23,399 nucleotides of DNA from Paulinella micropora (GCA_009731375.1 BJOX01000066.1:647032-670430), one strand, 5' to 3'; positions 1-10,367 are shown, counted from the first letter of the stretch. Notes: generated from the sequence alone by a model not told the origin. Numbers and translations: made by a program.

Positions 1-5
1 TTTTT

Positions 6-66
<61 letters not shown>

Positions 67-104
67 ATATATATGATTGGGAAAATAGGCCCATCTCCTG
101 TATA

Positions 105-156
<52 letters not shown>

Positions 157-278
157 CACACACACACACACACACACACACACTGAAATATGTATGCATG
201 TAGCAGATAGACACATCGTACAGTCCTGAAACGACAGATTGGGAAACAGGCCCATCTCCCATACGTGCATACAAATGT
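1..278. repeat. (AT)n and (AC)n dinucleotide tracts with a duplicated flank
   Basis: Long alternating AT runs (about 9-60 and 111-152) are followed by an (AC)n run (153-183). A stretch of about 30 bp beginning GATTGGGAAA and containing GGCCCATCTCC occurs at 75 and again at 236, so the dinucleotide block lies between direct copies of one unique sequence. No gene is visible; the minus-strand open frame here only translates the repeats. Confidence 0.9.
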
Positions 279-729
279 ATGAATGTAGCTAACTACCTAC
301 CTACCTACCTACCTACCTACCTACCTATCTTTCAACCTACCTTTCAACCTACCTACCTACCTATCTTACAACATACCTACCTACCTACCCATCTATCAAC
401 CTACCTACCTACCTACCTACCTACCTACCTATCTTTCAACTTACCTACCTACCTACCTACCTACCTACCTACCTATCTACCTACCTATCTTTCAACCTAC
501 CTACCAACCTACCTATCTACCTACCTATCTTTCAACCTACCTACCTACCTACCTACCTATCTACCTACCTATCTTTCAACCTACCTACCTACCTACCTAC
601 CTACCTATCTACCTACCTATCTTTCAACCTACCTACCTACCTACCTACCTACCTACCTACCTATCTACCTACCTATCTTTCAACCTACCTACCTACCTAC
701 CTACCTACCTACCTACCTATCTTTCAATT

Positions 730-745
<16 letters not shown>
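279..745 (+). repeat. (CTAC)n array with phased CTATCTTTCAAC interruptions
   Basis: This is a tetranucleotide array of CTAC on the plus strand. The interruption ATCTTTCAAC starts at 327, 431, 487, 527, 571, 619, 675 and 719. All spacings (104, 56, 40, 44, 48, 56, 44) are multiples of four, so the interruption has spread by duplication in register with the tetranucleotide, forming a higher-order repeat. Degenerate variants lie near 341 and 363. The open frame through it is a repeat translation. Confidence 0.9.
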
Positions 746-2411
<1,666 letters not shown>

Positions 2412-2650
2412 CCTACCTCAGCAGAATGACGCTGGTTGCAGTGGACTTGTTTATTACACGAAAAACCATACGGACACCTAAATATGTACATATGTTTATT
2501 ACACGAAAAACCATACTTGCTGACTGCGTTGTCCCTTCTCAATTTCTGCATCGCTCCATTGAAGGCTATCATTTTTCTATATGACAGGTTATCGATCTTT
2601 ACTAGGTGCTGAAACCAGGCAGGGTGCTGCAACAATGCACAAGACACTCT
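2412..2650 (+). repeat. F1 cassette copy 6 joined to two F2 cassettes, then unique sequence
   Basis: The F1 cassette runs normally to TTTATTACA and then switches to a second cassette (F2), CGAAAAACCATACGGACACC then TAAATATGTACA. A second truncated F2 copy follows from about 2494. Other F2 copies lie at 3311-3375, 10487-10545 and 10687-10745, so TTTATTACA is a shared junction between two otherwise different cassettes. From about 2517 to 2650 the sequence is unique, with no recognised gene. Confidence 0.7.
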
Positions 2651-2651
2651 T

Positions 2652-2744
<93 letters not shown>
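2651..2744 (+). repeat. (CTAT)n array
   Basis: A pure CTAT tract of about 94 bp lies between unique islands. Confidence 0.95.
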
Positions 2745-2745
<1 letters not shown>

Positions 2746-3195
2746 CCTGGAGACGGTCTCTGCCACTGGCAACTCAGCCTGGGGTTCAGATCTAACTATC
2801 TCCTACAATGACGATTTTGTGTCCGCCGTTAATCGCGCGCAGCGCAAGGGCTAAACAGGCAACCAACTCCTGACCATGGCTGATGAAGTCGGGGCGTGAT
2901 GCAAAGGGTTGATGAAGTCGGGGTTGTAGAAGGTAACTCACAACGAGCGTGAACTCCTGAAACCTCGACTTGCTTGTGGATCATCTCCTTAGGGCACACG
3001 CTCCTGGGGAGTGTTCTAGTGTTGTCCCGTATAGTTCAAAAGGGCTCGGCTACCTTTCGGCTTGAACTGGGCACAGACACCAACCACAGCGAGACAGTGG
3101 TTGGTGTGCAGCTTGGCCGGTGCTGAAAGTTCTTGTCCGGGGGTAGTATAGGAGGCCATGGCTTTTCAAGCTAAGCCACGCCCATAGATTAAACA
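2745..3195. other. Unique GC-richer island with four closely spaced strong hairpins
   Basis: No plausible coding region is seen. Within about 180 bp there are four predicted stem-loops. They are ACGCTCC/GGAGTGT (2998-3004 with 3008-3014, one G-T pair); AGTTCAA/TTGAACT (3033-3039 with 3062-3068) enclosing AAAGG/CCTTT; the perfect 11-bp stem ACACCAACCAC/GTGGTTGGTGT (3077-3087 with 3097-3107, 9-nt loop); and TGGCTT/AAGCCA (3159-3164 with 3173-3178). Upstream, TGATGAAGTCGGGG occurs twice, 29 bp apart (2881 and 2910). The island may encode a structured RNA or be a retroelement body. I do not recognise the family. Confidence 0.5.
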
Positions 3196-3233
<38 letters not shown>

Positions 3234-3486
3234 CCTACCTACCTAACGGGCGCTATCTAACAGTATCGTGACAAGAACAAGAGTGATAGAAAAGATAGAA
3301 AATGTACGTGTTTATTACACGAAAAAACATACGGACACCTAAATATGTACAGATAGATAGGTCGACACATATAGATATAGAATAAGGATGCCACAGCGTA
3401 GTGAAAGTTAAATCCTAACAACCTTCACCACTGCGGTAAACGGTTAAGCGTGAAATATAAAGGATTCATAGGCTCTATGGGGGTCC
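3196..3486 (+). repeat. Short (CTAT)n/(CTAC)n tract and an island with an F2 cassette
   Basis: About 50 bp of tetranucleotide repeat is followed by unique sequence and an F2 copy (3311-3375: TTTATTACACG, a one-base variant of the AAAACATACGGACACC core, TAAATATGTACA, then GATAGATAGG and CACATATAGATATAG). At 3430-3446 the string GCGGTAAACGGT resembles CCGGTAAACGGT at 4249-4260. No gene is seen. Confidence 0.6.
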
Positions 3487-3501
3487 AATAATAACAATAA
3501 C

Positions 3502-3541
<40 letters not shown>

Positions 3542-3747
3542 GTGCTTCTCTGTCAATGGCTGATGCAAATCTGCACATGCGCCTCCATCGTCTCACCCGT
3601 GAGGGGAGNNNNNNNNNNNNNNNNNNNNNNNNNNNNNNNNNNNNNNNNNNNNNNNNNNNNNNNNNNNNNNNNNNNNNNNNNNNNNGGAATCGAACTGGCG
3701 ACAGGGCCCAGATGGTAGAACTTGACCACTGGGCTATCACGGTGTCC
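3487..3747 (-). mobile_element. tRNA-derived SINE, copy 1 (body interrupted by assembly gap)
   Basis: Read on the minus strand, the element starts with a tRNA-like head at 3747. It has box A TAGCCCAGTGGT (3725-3736), which fits TRGCNNAGTGG, and box B AGTTCGATTCC (3686-3696), 10 of 11 against GGTTCGANTCC. The 5' end GACACCG can pair with CGGTGCC, the 3' side of the acceptor stem visible in copy 2, with one mismatch. The body is partly hidden by 77 Ns (3609-3685). It resumes at 3542-3608 and ends in an (AAT)n tract, that is (ATT)n in sense. The head supplies an internal RNA polymerase III promoter. As a non-autonomous element it needs a LINE; the LINE at 4319-9427 lies on the same strand. Confidence 0.8.
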
Positions 3748-4190
<443 letters not shown>

Positions 4191-4229
<39 letters not shown>

Positions 4230-4265
4230 GCTCCCCCCCATAACTCCGGTAAACGGTGGAGTAAA

Positions 4266-4302
<37 letters not shown>
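4191..4302. repeat. (AAT)n tracts around a 40-bp fragment
   Basis: (AAT)n at 4191-4228 and 4268-4302 flanks about 40 bp containing CTCCGGTAAACGGTGGAG, a short hairpin with a CTCC/GGAG stem. The second tract is the tail of the adjacent LINE. The fragment between may be the remnant of another (ATT)n-tailed retroelement. Confidence 0.6.
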
Positions 4303-4304
<2 letters not shown>

Positions 4305-7300
4305 TAGGCTTCCTCAGACTATAGCATCAGATCCAGATCCTGGACATGTGCCTCCATTGGGTCACCGGGGTCAGCCGATCCCAACGCATTGTCAGAACAC
4401 CAAACAGACATAGCAGCAACAGCAACAGCAGGGGCAGATGGGGGCTGTGAAGTGCATGAAGAGCTAGATGCGAGGGTGTTAGCTGAAGAGAAGAACTCGG
4501 AGACACTACGCTGCGCTCCCGAACCCCTCTCTCTAGCCAGGACGTCCACACTGCGCGGACGGCCGCGCCGCGCAACATCAACGTCACTTGGGGGAGAGGG
4601 TGGGACAGAAGCTGATGGAACCTCAGTGAGGTCAATCACCTCCTCGCCCCCATCCTCCACCCCAAGCTCCTCCCTTTTACCCTCCCTAGCAGACCAACAC
4701 TCAGACACATATGATCCAAACAACACATCCAACTTTGGAGGGGGACGCAACGCTGTAACCCCTAACAACGCAGCAAGCCTAAAGTTACTGCGGAAGCGCG
4801 ACTTCCCCTGAAAAAGCTTACAAAACAATCGTGATTGATCCACAGGCGACATATCATCCCAACCCTGCCGCACAGAGCCCTCCCGCTCCCGCCCAAGCAA
4901 CACATCCTCCACCACAACCTCACCGCCTACGACCTCACCACCCTCCTCACTCCCTCCATCCCCCTCAGCACCCCCCACAGCCATGCCACCGAGCCTCTGC
5001 ATACTCAGCAACAGCTGCTTACGTCTCCCCTCATGCATGGGGCAATCCCATAAGAAGTGCGCAAGGGACTCATTGACATCATCATGACAACAGAAGCAGC
5101 GAGGGGACATGCCACTGACCAACTTGCTGCGGTACAACCGAAGGCGGTTGTTGCAGCTGAGCAACCTTCTCCGAAGCAGATTATAATGCGCATCATCAAG
5201 GGCTACCCATCTTGGGAACTCCTTAGTTCCAAAGACTTGTCTTAGGATGACTCGCAGGCCATCAGTAAGATCGCTGCCTGCCTCTCGCTTGTCCCACATC
5301 AGTTGCTGCACCATCTTGACGTCCTGCTGAAGGGCCCACTTGTCCACAGTCGAACACCAACCCTCGAGGTCCTTCTCTGAGCTATTTAGGAGCTCCTGAA
5401 GCCCTTGTTGTAGATCCATTGAGTCCCTGATAGCGCCTTCGGCCTCCGCAGTCCAGTCGGATTTGACTTGAGATGCGATGACAGGAAATCGCTTCTCCGG
5501 TAGAACACGCAGCCGTCCATAGAACTTCAGTTGCGCCGCCCGCCGCAAACGCTCCGCACTCAAAGAGCGCGCCAGAAAGAGTGTAATCCACTTGCTTGTC
5601 TTAGGGCTGATGCCGAGAATCATCCTCATGGGGCGCAGCATTGCTGCCTCCAGCTTGGTGAGCTGCGATACGGGGGCACGCCAGACATCGAAGGCGTACT
5701 TCAGCTTGGCCCCCACAAGTTGATTCCAGCACATGAGACGATACCTAGCTTGTATCTCACCTGCACACCACAAAGAGTACCAACCTGCGGTGGCGACTTC
5801 AGTGACACGCGTAGCCCGCAGGGCCTGCTCCTTCCACTTCAGGTCGTCGGTGATAACCACTCCCAGGTACTTGTACTGACTGGTGACACAAAGCTTCTGG
5901 CCGCGAAACCACACCACGGGCTCACCTCGCTCCCTGATACTTGGTCGTTTCGCCTTGCTCGACGTGTAAATGGGCATGATTTCCGTCTTGCCGGGCTTCA
6001 AGTTGACTTCCAGCCGGTAATCTTCCGCGAACTTGGCCACAACATTGACCATCTTCTGGAGCTCGGTGCGACTGTGAGCGATGAGGGCCACGTCGTCCGC
6101 GTATAGAAGTGCCTTGATGTCGTTCAGCCGCTTCACATCCGTGATCTTGAGGGCACTCGCCAGCCGATCACACAGCTCATCCATAAAGACGTTGAAGAGT
6201 GTGGGAGAGAGAGGGGACCCCTGTTGGACGCCTACACCCTCCAGTACTTCGGGGGTGAGTGCTCCATCAACTAGCACTTGCGACGAAGTCTGCTCGTAGC
6301 ACCTGCGTAGCGTGCGCCAGAACTTGCCCCTTACACCCAGCTTCCAGAGCCTCTCAAATAGGCCATCTCTCCAAACAGACGGGAAAGCCTTGCGTAGATC
6401 GACGAACAGGACATACGACTCCCGCTTCTGCTGCTGACGCCCCTTCAACCTCTGCCAAAGGGTAAAGACCTGATCCGTAGTGCGACGCCCCGGGCGGAAG
6501 CCTCCCTGCTCTGGACGTAGCTTATCCGGGCCATCCACGAAGAGCGTTAGACGAGTAGCTAATAAGGACAGATACAGCTTACCAAGGCAACTAATAATCG
6601 AGATATCCCTCCAGTTGTCAGGATCCGTAGGATCCCCACCCTTGGGGATATTGACGATGATTCCCTTGCCCCAAGCTTTTGGAGTCCTCTCGGCTTCTCG
6701 AATCCAGTTGAAGTACTGCGTTAAGTAGCCATTGATGTAGGCGCCGCCATACTTGAGCATCTCGTTCTTCACTTTGTCCTCGCCACAAGCTTTGTGGTTA
6801 TTCAGGGCACGTTGCCTTGCAAGGACCTCCTCTTGCGTGAACGGCTTGTCCAGCTCTTCGCAAGTGTCTTCACCTACTTCGTGCTCCTTCATAGCCCGGG
6901 CCACCTCATCTCTGAAGCGATCGTTCCAGTGGAACTGCCGCTTAGCTTCGGCTTCCTCCCACTCCAGCGAGCCTGCTTCTGCACAGCACTCCACCACAAC
7001 AGCCGCACTTGCCGGATTTTCCCGTGGCTTCACCGAATTTTTCCGAAATTCCTCCCACCGAGCGACCTTTTCCGGCAGCGTACACGCCAGTGAGCCATCC
7101 TCCCTTTGCACCGGCGCGGAGACCTTCGTTCTGCGTGCCCCGCCAAGCCGCTTCGCGAGTAGCCAAAAGCGCTTTGAGGATTGCTCGCGTTGACATTTGA
7201 CCGCTTCTTCCTGCACTTGCTTGAAGGAGGCGGACTTCTTGGCCCGAGTTGCCTTCCGAATTTGCTTGCGGAGCCGTAGCCAATTCAGACGGGCTTCCGC

Positions 7301-9445
7301 ATTCGATTCATCCCTCCTGTATGCTGCGTAGGCCTCCCGGCGCTGCTGAATGAGCTCCTTTAGCTCCCCGTCGAACCAATTGTTGGTGAAACGGGGTCGT
7401 ATACATCTGGAGCCAAGGACCCGGTGCGCCGCCATTCGGAAGGACTGCGCCACTCGCTCGGTGACGTCATCTACCACCCGTTGGCTGTCGGCACCACCCG
7501 ATAGGTCAAGCTCAGGCAGCTGATGCACTCCAAGCTTCTGTAGGCAATGCTGGAATACGTCATCGAACTTGTCGCGTAGATAATCCAGCGCTTGCTTCGC
7601 AGCGTGATCATTACCCGAGACACCAGCACCAATAAGCTTATCAACACGAAAGGACCTGTAAGGTTTCGCAGCCCGCTTTGGCCGGCGCTGGCCGCTCCAC
7701 GTCAGTTCGGCCCATACTGCCTTGTGGTCCGTATCAAGATCATCTTCGCATACTCCGAACTTTGCTCCAGATGCCAAGCCAGGCGACGCGCAGATGTAAT
7801 CGAGGAGGTGCTTGCCTGTGCCCATGCCGCGCTGCTCACGCCGGGACCACCAGTAGGACCCTTCCACTGGGCACGAGAAGCCGCTCAGATTTCGCAGGCC
7901 CGTAGCGACGAGGACAGCCGCGAGTCTCTTGCCGTTCTCCGAACGTACCGGTGCTCCCTTATCATCGACCTCCCCGTGCTGACCGACGATGCCCTCCTCT
8001 TTTCGGCTGCATGCCGGCCCGAGCTTCGCGTTGGCATCCGCCACCGTGACCACAAGACCTTTGGCTCCAAAAAAAGCTATAGCTGCCTGCCAGGCCGCAT
8101 ACGCCTCTGACGACTCTTCTTCCTGCGTTTCCTGGGGAAAGTAGCCGTTGCCCACATAGATATCCTGAGCGCCGGTAACACCCGAGGCGATACGCAGCCA
8201 CACTTGCTGCCGGTGGTCGACGGGGGCTGACACCAGGTTGCAATACGGACCAAGGAAGTTAGCCACCGCGAATAGAACCCCACCCTTGCAGCGATTTTTC
8301 TCGCTGACCTCCGCAGGTTTTCCAAAAATCCGGAATCCATCCAGGCAGCATTTGGAAAGTTGCTTCTTGCCCATGCGGTGCTTTTGAGCCCCGATGACTA
8401 GCCAGCCCTCGTGCTTGTAGAATGATGCCCATTCCGCCGTGCCTACGTTGTCGTATCCCGTTTTACCCTGCCAGTTGTGACTCGCGACGAGTAGCTTGAA
8501 GCCGGTATCGAACTGCTTGGAGCGGTGCTTCTTGGCTCGTTTCCGGACCCGACGGCCGCGCTTGGCTTCCGCCCTCGTGCTGCCCCCCTCTGCAGGTGCT
8601 TGCGCAGGTTGGTCCCCCACTGCACTGGCCGCCGAATGCAGGGGCACCACATGCACATCAGCACACTCAGACACACACTTAGGTGCATCGGCAGCCAATT
8701 CCGAAGACACCACCTGCACATCATCGACACATTCTTCATGCAGAGGCAAGACGCGATATCCCGTCGCAGCTTCCTCCTTCCGGACCGCCGCTTCCCCACG
8801 CAGATGGATGCGAATAAGCCTTCGGACACGTTCCCTGTCCCTGAACCTGCGCCCAAGGGCCACATTGACCCCTCTGCCGAAGAATTTGAGATGTTTGAGT
8901 TGCTGCAACGCCGTCTGCCTGCTGTCATCGTCCTCGTAGACCAGCTCCAGGTGACGAGACATTCGCTGGCCTTGCCACTCCATTACCGGGACCACCAGAC
9001 CAAGACCGCTCATTTTGGAGGCGATCTCCTGTAGATTGGCGCGTTCTGAGAGCCCCCAGACAATCAGATTACGCCCGTCCTTGTCGTACCGATCTACCCG
9101 CCGGTACCGTCGAGGCGGCGGTGCCATCTGCCATATAGCGCCGCTCGCCTTATGTTGAAGCGCCGACCCGTGTGCCAGGTTTGGGGAGGAAGGATGAGGC
9201 GCAGCTAAGATAGCCTCTCCACGTGGTTCAGGAATTCCGTCATATACGCGAGCCCTCATCCTCCCATCCTGGGACATCGGGCCAGAGCCCGTCGAAGAGG
9301 CATTCCCACGGGGATTGTCCAGGTCTTCGGCGATTCTACCTTGTCCCATAAGGGCCACAGTGGTAGCTCCGTGCTTCGCGTATTTGTAATCCATTGAGAG
9401 TAGTAGACGGCCAATGTCGCTGGCCATCACCGCCGCGCCTCTTTA
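4268..9445 (-). mobile_element. APE-type LINE (non-LTR retrotransposon), 3' end with (ATT)n tail
   Basis: The element is identified by its intact polyprotein (4319-9427). The TAG stop at 4319-4321 is followed by only about 16 nt (sense TCTGAGGAAGCCTATC) before an (ATT)n tail, so the 3' UTR is exceptionally short. The 5' end cannot be placed from one copy. Unique GC-rich sequence continues to about 9978 and may include the 5' UTR. No target-site duplication could be defined because the 3' flank is itself (AAT)n. The element lies on the same strand as the two SINEs downstream of it. Confidence 0.85.
4319..9427 (-). CDS. LINE polyprotein: ORF1-like domain, APE endonuclease, reverse transcriptase, CCHC knuckle
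   Basis: The frame codes for 1702 residues from the ATG at 9427; an in-frame TAA at 9443-9445 rules out extension, and the preceding GTG is not needed. Residues about 112-215 resemble the RNA-binding region of LINE ORF1 proteins (NLIVWGL at 120, then an LKFFGRGVNVAL strand). A basic NLS-like stretch spans 289-304. The endonuclease (about 308-585) has N318, D464/N466 (ADANA), D543 (LDYI) and D567-H568 (TDH), but K349 stands where the catalytic Glu is expected (AQKHR). The reverse transcriptase (about 860-1190) keeps FVDLRKAF (D1010), QQGSPLSP and YADD (1109-1112). A CCHC knuckle uses C1444, C1447, H1457 and C1462. The tail carries VIDLT (1597), RRGRPR (1620) and QRSVSEFF (1639). Its role would be target-primed reverse transcription of its own RNA and of SINE RNAs. 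The frame is unbroken, so the copy is young. It is not a host gene. Confidence 0.93.
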   Translation of the reverse strand: MASDIGRLLLSMDYKYAKHGATTVALMGQGRIAEDLDNPRGNASSTGSGPMSQDGRMRARVYDGIPEPRGEAILAAPHPSSPNLAHGSALQHKASGAIWQMAPPPRRYRRVDRYDKDGRNLIVWGLSERANLQEIASKMSGLGLVVPVMEWQGQRMSRHLELVYEDDDSRQTALQQLKHLKFFGRGVNVALGRRFRDRERVRRLIRIHLRGEAAVRKEEAATGYRVLPLHEECVDDVQVVSSELAADAPKCVSECADVHVVPLHSAASAVGDQPAQAPAEGGSTRAEAKRGRRVRKRAKKHRSKQFDTGFKLLVASHNWQGKTGYDNVGTAEWASFYKHEGWLVIGAQKHRMGKKQLSKCCLDGFRIFGKPAEVSEKNRCKGGVLFAVANFLGPYCNLVSAPVDHRQQVWLRIASGVTGAQDIYVGNGYFPQETQEEESSEAYAAWQAAIAFFGAKGLVVTVADANAKLGPACSRKEEGIVGQHGEVDDKGAPVRSENGKRLAAVLVATGLRNLSGFSCPVEGSYWWSRREQRGMGTGKHLLDYICASPGLASGAKFGVCEDDLDTDHKAVWAELTWSGQRRPKRAAKPYRSFRVDKLIGAGVSGNDHAAKQALDYLRDKFDDVFQHCLQKLGVHQLPELDLSGGADSQRVVDDVTERVAQSFRMAAHRVLGSRCIRPRFTNNWFDGELKELIQQRREAYAAYRRDESNAEARLNWLRLRKQIRKATRAKKSASFKQVQEEAVKCQREQSSKRFWLLAKRLGGARRTKVSAPVQREDGSLACTLPEKVARWEEFRKNSVKPRENPASAAVVVECCAEAGSLEWEEAEAKRQFHWNDRFRDEVARAMKEHEVGEDTCEELDKPFTQEEVLARQRALNNHKACGEDKVKNEMLKYGGAYINGYLTQYFNWIREAERTPKAWGKGIIVNIPKGGDPTDPDNWRDISIISCLGKLYLSLLATRLTLFVDGPDKLRPEQGGFRPGRRTTDQVFTLWQRLKGRQQQKRESYVLFVDLRKAFPSVWRDGLFERLWKLGVRGKFWRTLRRCYEQTSSQVLVDGALTPEVLEGVGVQQGSPLSPTLFNVFMDELCDRLASALKITDVKRLNDIKALLYADDVALIAHSRTELQKMVNVVAKFAEDYRLEVNLKPGKTEIMPIYTSSKAKRPSIRERGEPVVWFRGQKLCVTSQYKYLGVVITDDLKWKEQALRATRVTEVATAGWYSLWCAGEIQARYRLMCWNQLVGAKLKYAFDVWRAPVSQLTKLEAAMLRPMRMILGISPKTSKWITLFLARSLSAERLRRAAQLKFYGRLRVLPEKRFPVIASQVKSDWTAEAEGAIRDSMDLQQGLQELLNSSEKDLEGWCSTVDKWALQQDVKMVQQLMWDKREAGSDLTDGLRVILRQVFGTKEFPRWVALDDAHYNLLRRRLLSCNNRLRLYRSKLVSGMSPRCFCCHDDVNESLAHFLWDCPMHEGRRKQLLLSMQRLGGMAVGGAEGDGGSEEGGEVVGGEVVVEDVLLGREREGSVRQGWDDMSPVDQSRLFCKLFQGKSRFRSNFRLAALLGVTALRPPPKLDVLFGSYVSECWSAREGKREELGVEDGGEEVIDLTEVPSASVPPSPPSDVDVARRGRPRSVDVLARERGSGAQRSVSEFFSSANTLASSSSCTSQPPSAPAVAVAAMSVWCSDNALGSADPGDPMEAHVQDLDLML

Positions 9446-9643
9446 CGCCGAGGAAAGCGCCCGTCCATGCAAATAGCATCGGCGGTATCTGCAACACACA
9501 CTACACGCATTTCCGCCGGTGTCACTGGACGCTGCCGCGTCGCTTCGTGCCCTTCGGCGCCCGCCAGCACCCCCAGCGTCGCCAGAACCTGCCTCACGCA
9601 CTACACACACTCTCCATCGCATCGCCAACGCCTCTACTCTCAT
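9443..9643 (-). CDS. Possible 66-codon upstream ORF of the LINE
   Basis: This short frame ends with the TAA at 9443-9445, 15 nt before the polyprotein ATG and in the same frame. It begins at the ATG at 9643, with an in-frame stop just upstream (9647-9649). The product would be Arg-rich with a Cys cluster (CSVCCRYRRCYLH). It could be a regulatory uORF allowing reinitiation, a decayed ORF1 remnant, or a chance frame in GC-rich DNA. The ORF1-like domain already present inside the polyprotein argues against a needed separate ORF1. Confidence 0.25.
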   Translation of the reverse strand: MRVEALAMRWRVCVVREAGSGDAGGAGGRRRARSDAAASSDTGGNACSVCCRYRRCYLHGRALSSA

Positions 9644-9978
9644 GCCTTATGGACTTTCAGCTGCTCCTAACAATACACATCATGAGGTACGGGTGTCCCC
9701 GAGTGGAGCCAGATCGGACGGCGTGCCGCTGAAACTCCTTCCCCCACGTGGGTATAGAAGGCGCGAACCTAGCGGTACCTATAGGGTCTTACAGACAAGT
9801 ATAGTAATCCCAGCCGAAGCTGCTCAGTTAGAAATGCAACGGTGGAGGGTGTGAATGCATGGGGCAAGGCACGGCAACGCAGCAAGGCACTGGCAAGGCA
9901 TTGGGACCGACTGAAGCCCCTCTCCAACGTGCGCTCATCATGTGTTCCAGTTAGGCAACCCCGAAGAAGCGAAGATAG
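9446..9978. other. GC-richer unique region upstream of the LINE, no host gene seen
   Basis: This stretch has the base composition of the LINE rather than of the arrays, so part of it is probably the LINE 5' UTR and promoter. Apart from the 66-codon frame described separately I see no convincing coding region. The short repeat GGCAAGGCA(C) recurs at about 9873-9900. The element boundary cannot be fixed without a second copy. Confidence 0.5.
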
Positions 9979-10116
9979 GGAGGAGACAAAACCCAGATAG
10001 GATGAAGATAGGATTAACATGAAGCCGAAATGGAGCCGAGTTGGAACAGGTCAACTCAGCCCCATCTCGGCTCAATGTGAATCCTATCTTCAACCCATCT
10101 CGGTACTGTTTCCTCC
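9979..10116. mobile_element. Imperfect fold-back (MITE-like) element, 138 bp
   Basis: The left arm from 9979 (GGAGGAGACA...) and the reverse complement of the right arm ending at 10116 (GGAGGAAACA...) align over about 65 bp, at roughly 80% identity by eye. Both contain TGAAGATAGGATTMACAT (10003-10020 and 10075-10092) and GAGCCGA/TCGGCTC (10033-10039 with 10067-10073). The centre is near 10047. Nearly the whole element is inverted repeat with a tiny loop, as in fold-back MITEs. No flanking target duplication was recognised. Confidence 0.6.
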
Positions 10117-10163
10117 GAATGCTCACCTCAACAAGATCACCAAACCGGAACTGGAAGCCCCCA

Positions 10164-10306
10164 GGCATTTACTCGGCAGGAAATTCGGCGAAAATGGGCT
10201 AACCAGGAAACCAGACCCAAACCAACAGCCAAGAAAAACGAGCCAACCAACAATCCAACAGACAACCCCACAACCTGCCTGGCCGAACCCCTACCGAGTA
10301 AATGCC
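10164..10306. repeat. 143-bp segment with ~17-27 bp terminal inverted repeats
   Basis: GGCATTTACTCGGCAGG (10164-10180) is matched in inverse by CCTACCGAGTAAATGCC (10290-10306) with one mismatch, and weaker similarity continues inward (TTCGGC on both arms). The interior is unrelated, A/C-rich on the plus strand, with no ORF that looks real. It could be a small non-autonomous DNA transposon. Confidence 0.5.
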
Positions 10307-10329
10307 CAGTTGAGAGTTGCGCATATCCC

Positions 10330-10367
10330 GGTGACCGCCCTCCCCAAGCGGTCACCTTCGTGGGGAG
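10330..10367. other. 9-bp perfect hairpin overlapping an alternative 7-bp stem
   Basis: GGTGACCGC (10330-10338) pairs perfectly with GCGGTCACC (10348-10356). The loop sequence CTCCCCA (10340-10346) can instead pair with TGGGGAG (10361-10367). The two stems interleave, so they are either alternative structures or a strained pseudoknot. No terminator or RNA-gene family is recognised. Confidence 0.5.

Noticed and set aside
2880-2935. CTGATGA as the core of a hammerhead ribozyme
   Set aside because: No GAAA box at the needed distance and no stem II complement follow it; the second copy reads TTGATGA.
4389-9034. Plus-strand frames of 60-190 codons across the LINE
   Set aside because: They are antisense shadows of the intact minus-strand polyprotein; none shows a recognisable motif.
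10330-10367. HDV-like or H-type pseudoknot ribozyme
   Set aside because: The connecting loops (1-4 nt) are too short to span the 7-9 bp stems comfortably and no catalytic core is recognisable; listed only as alternative hairpins.
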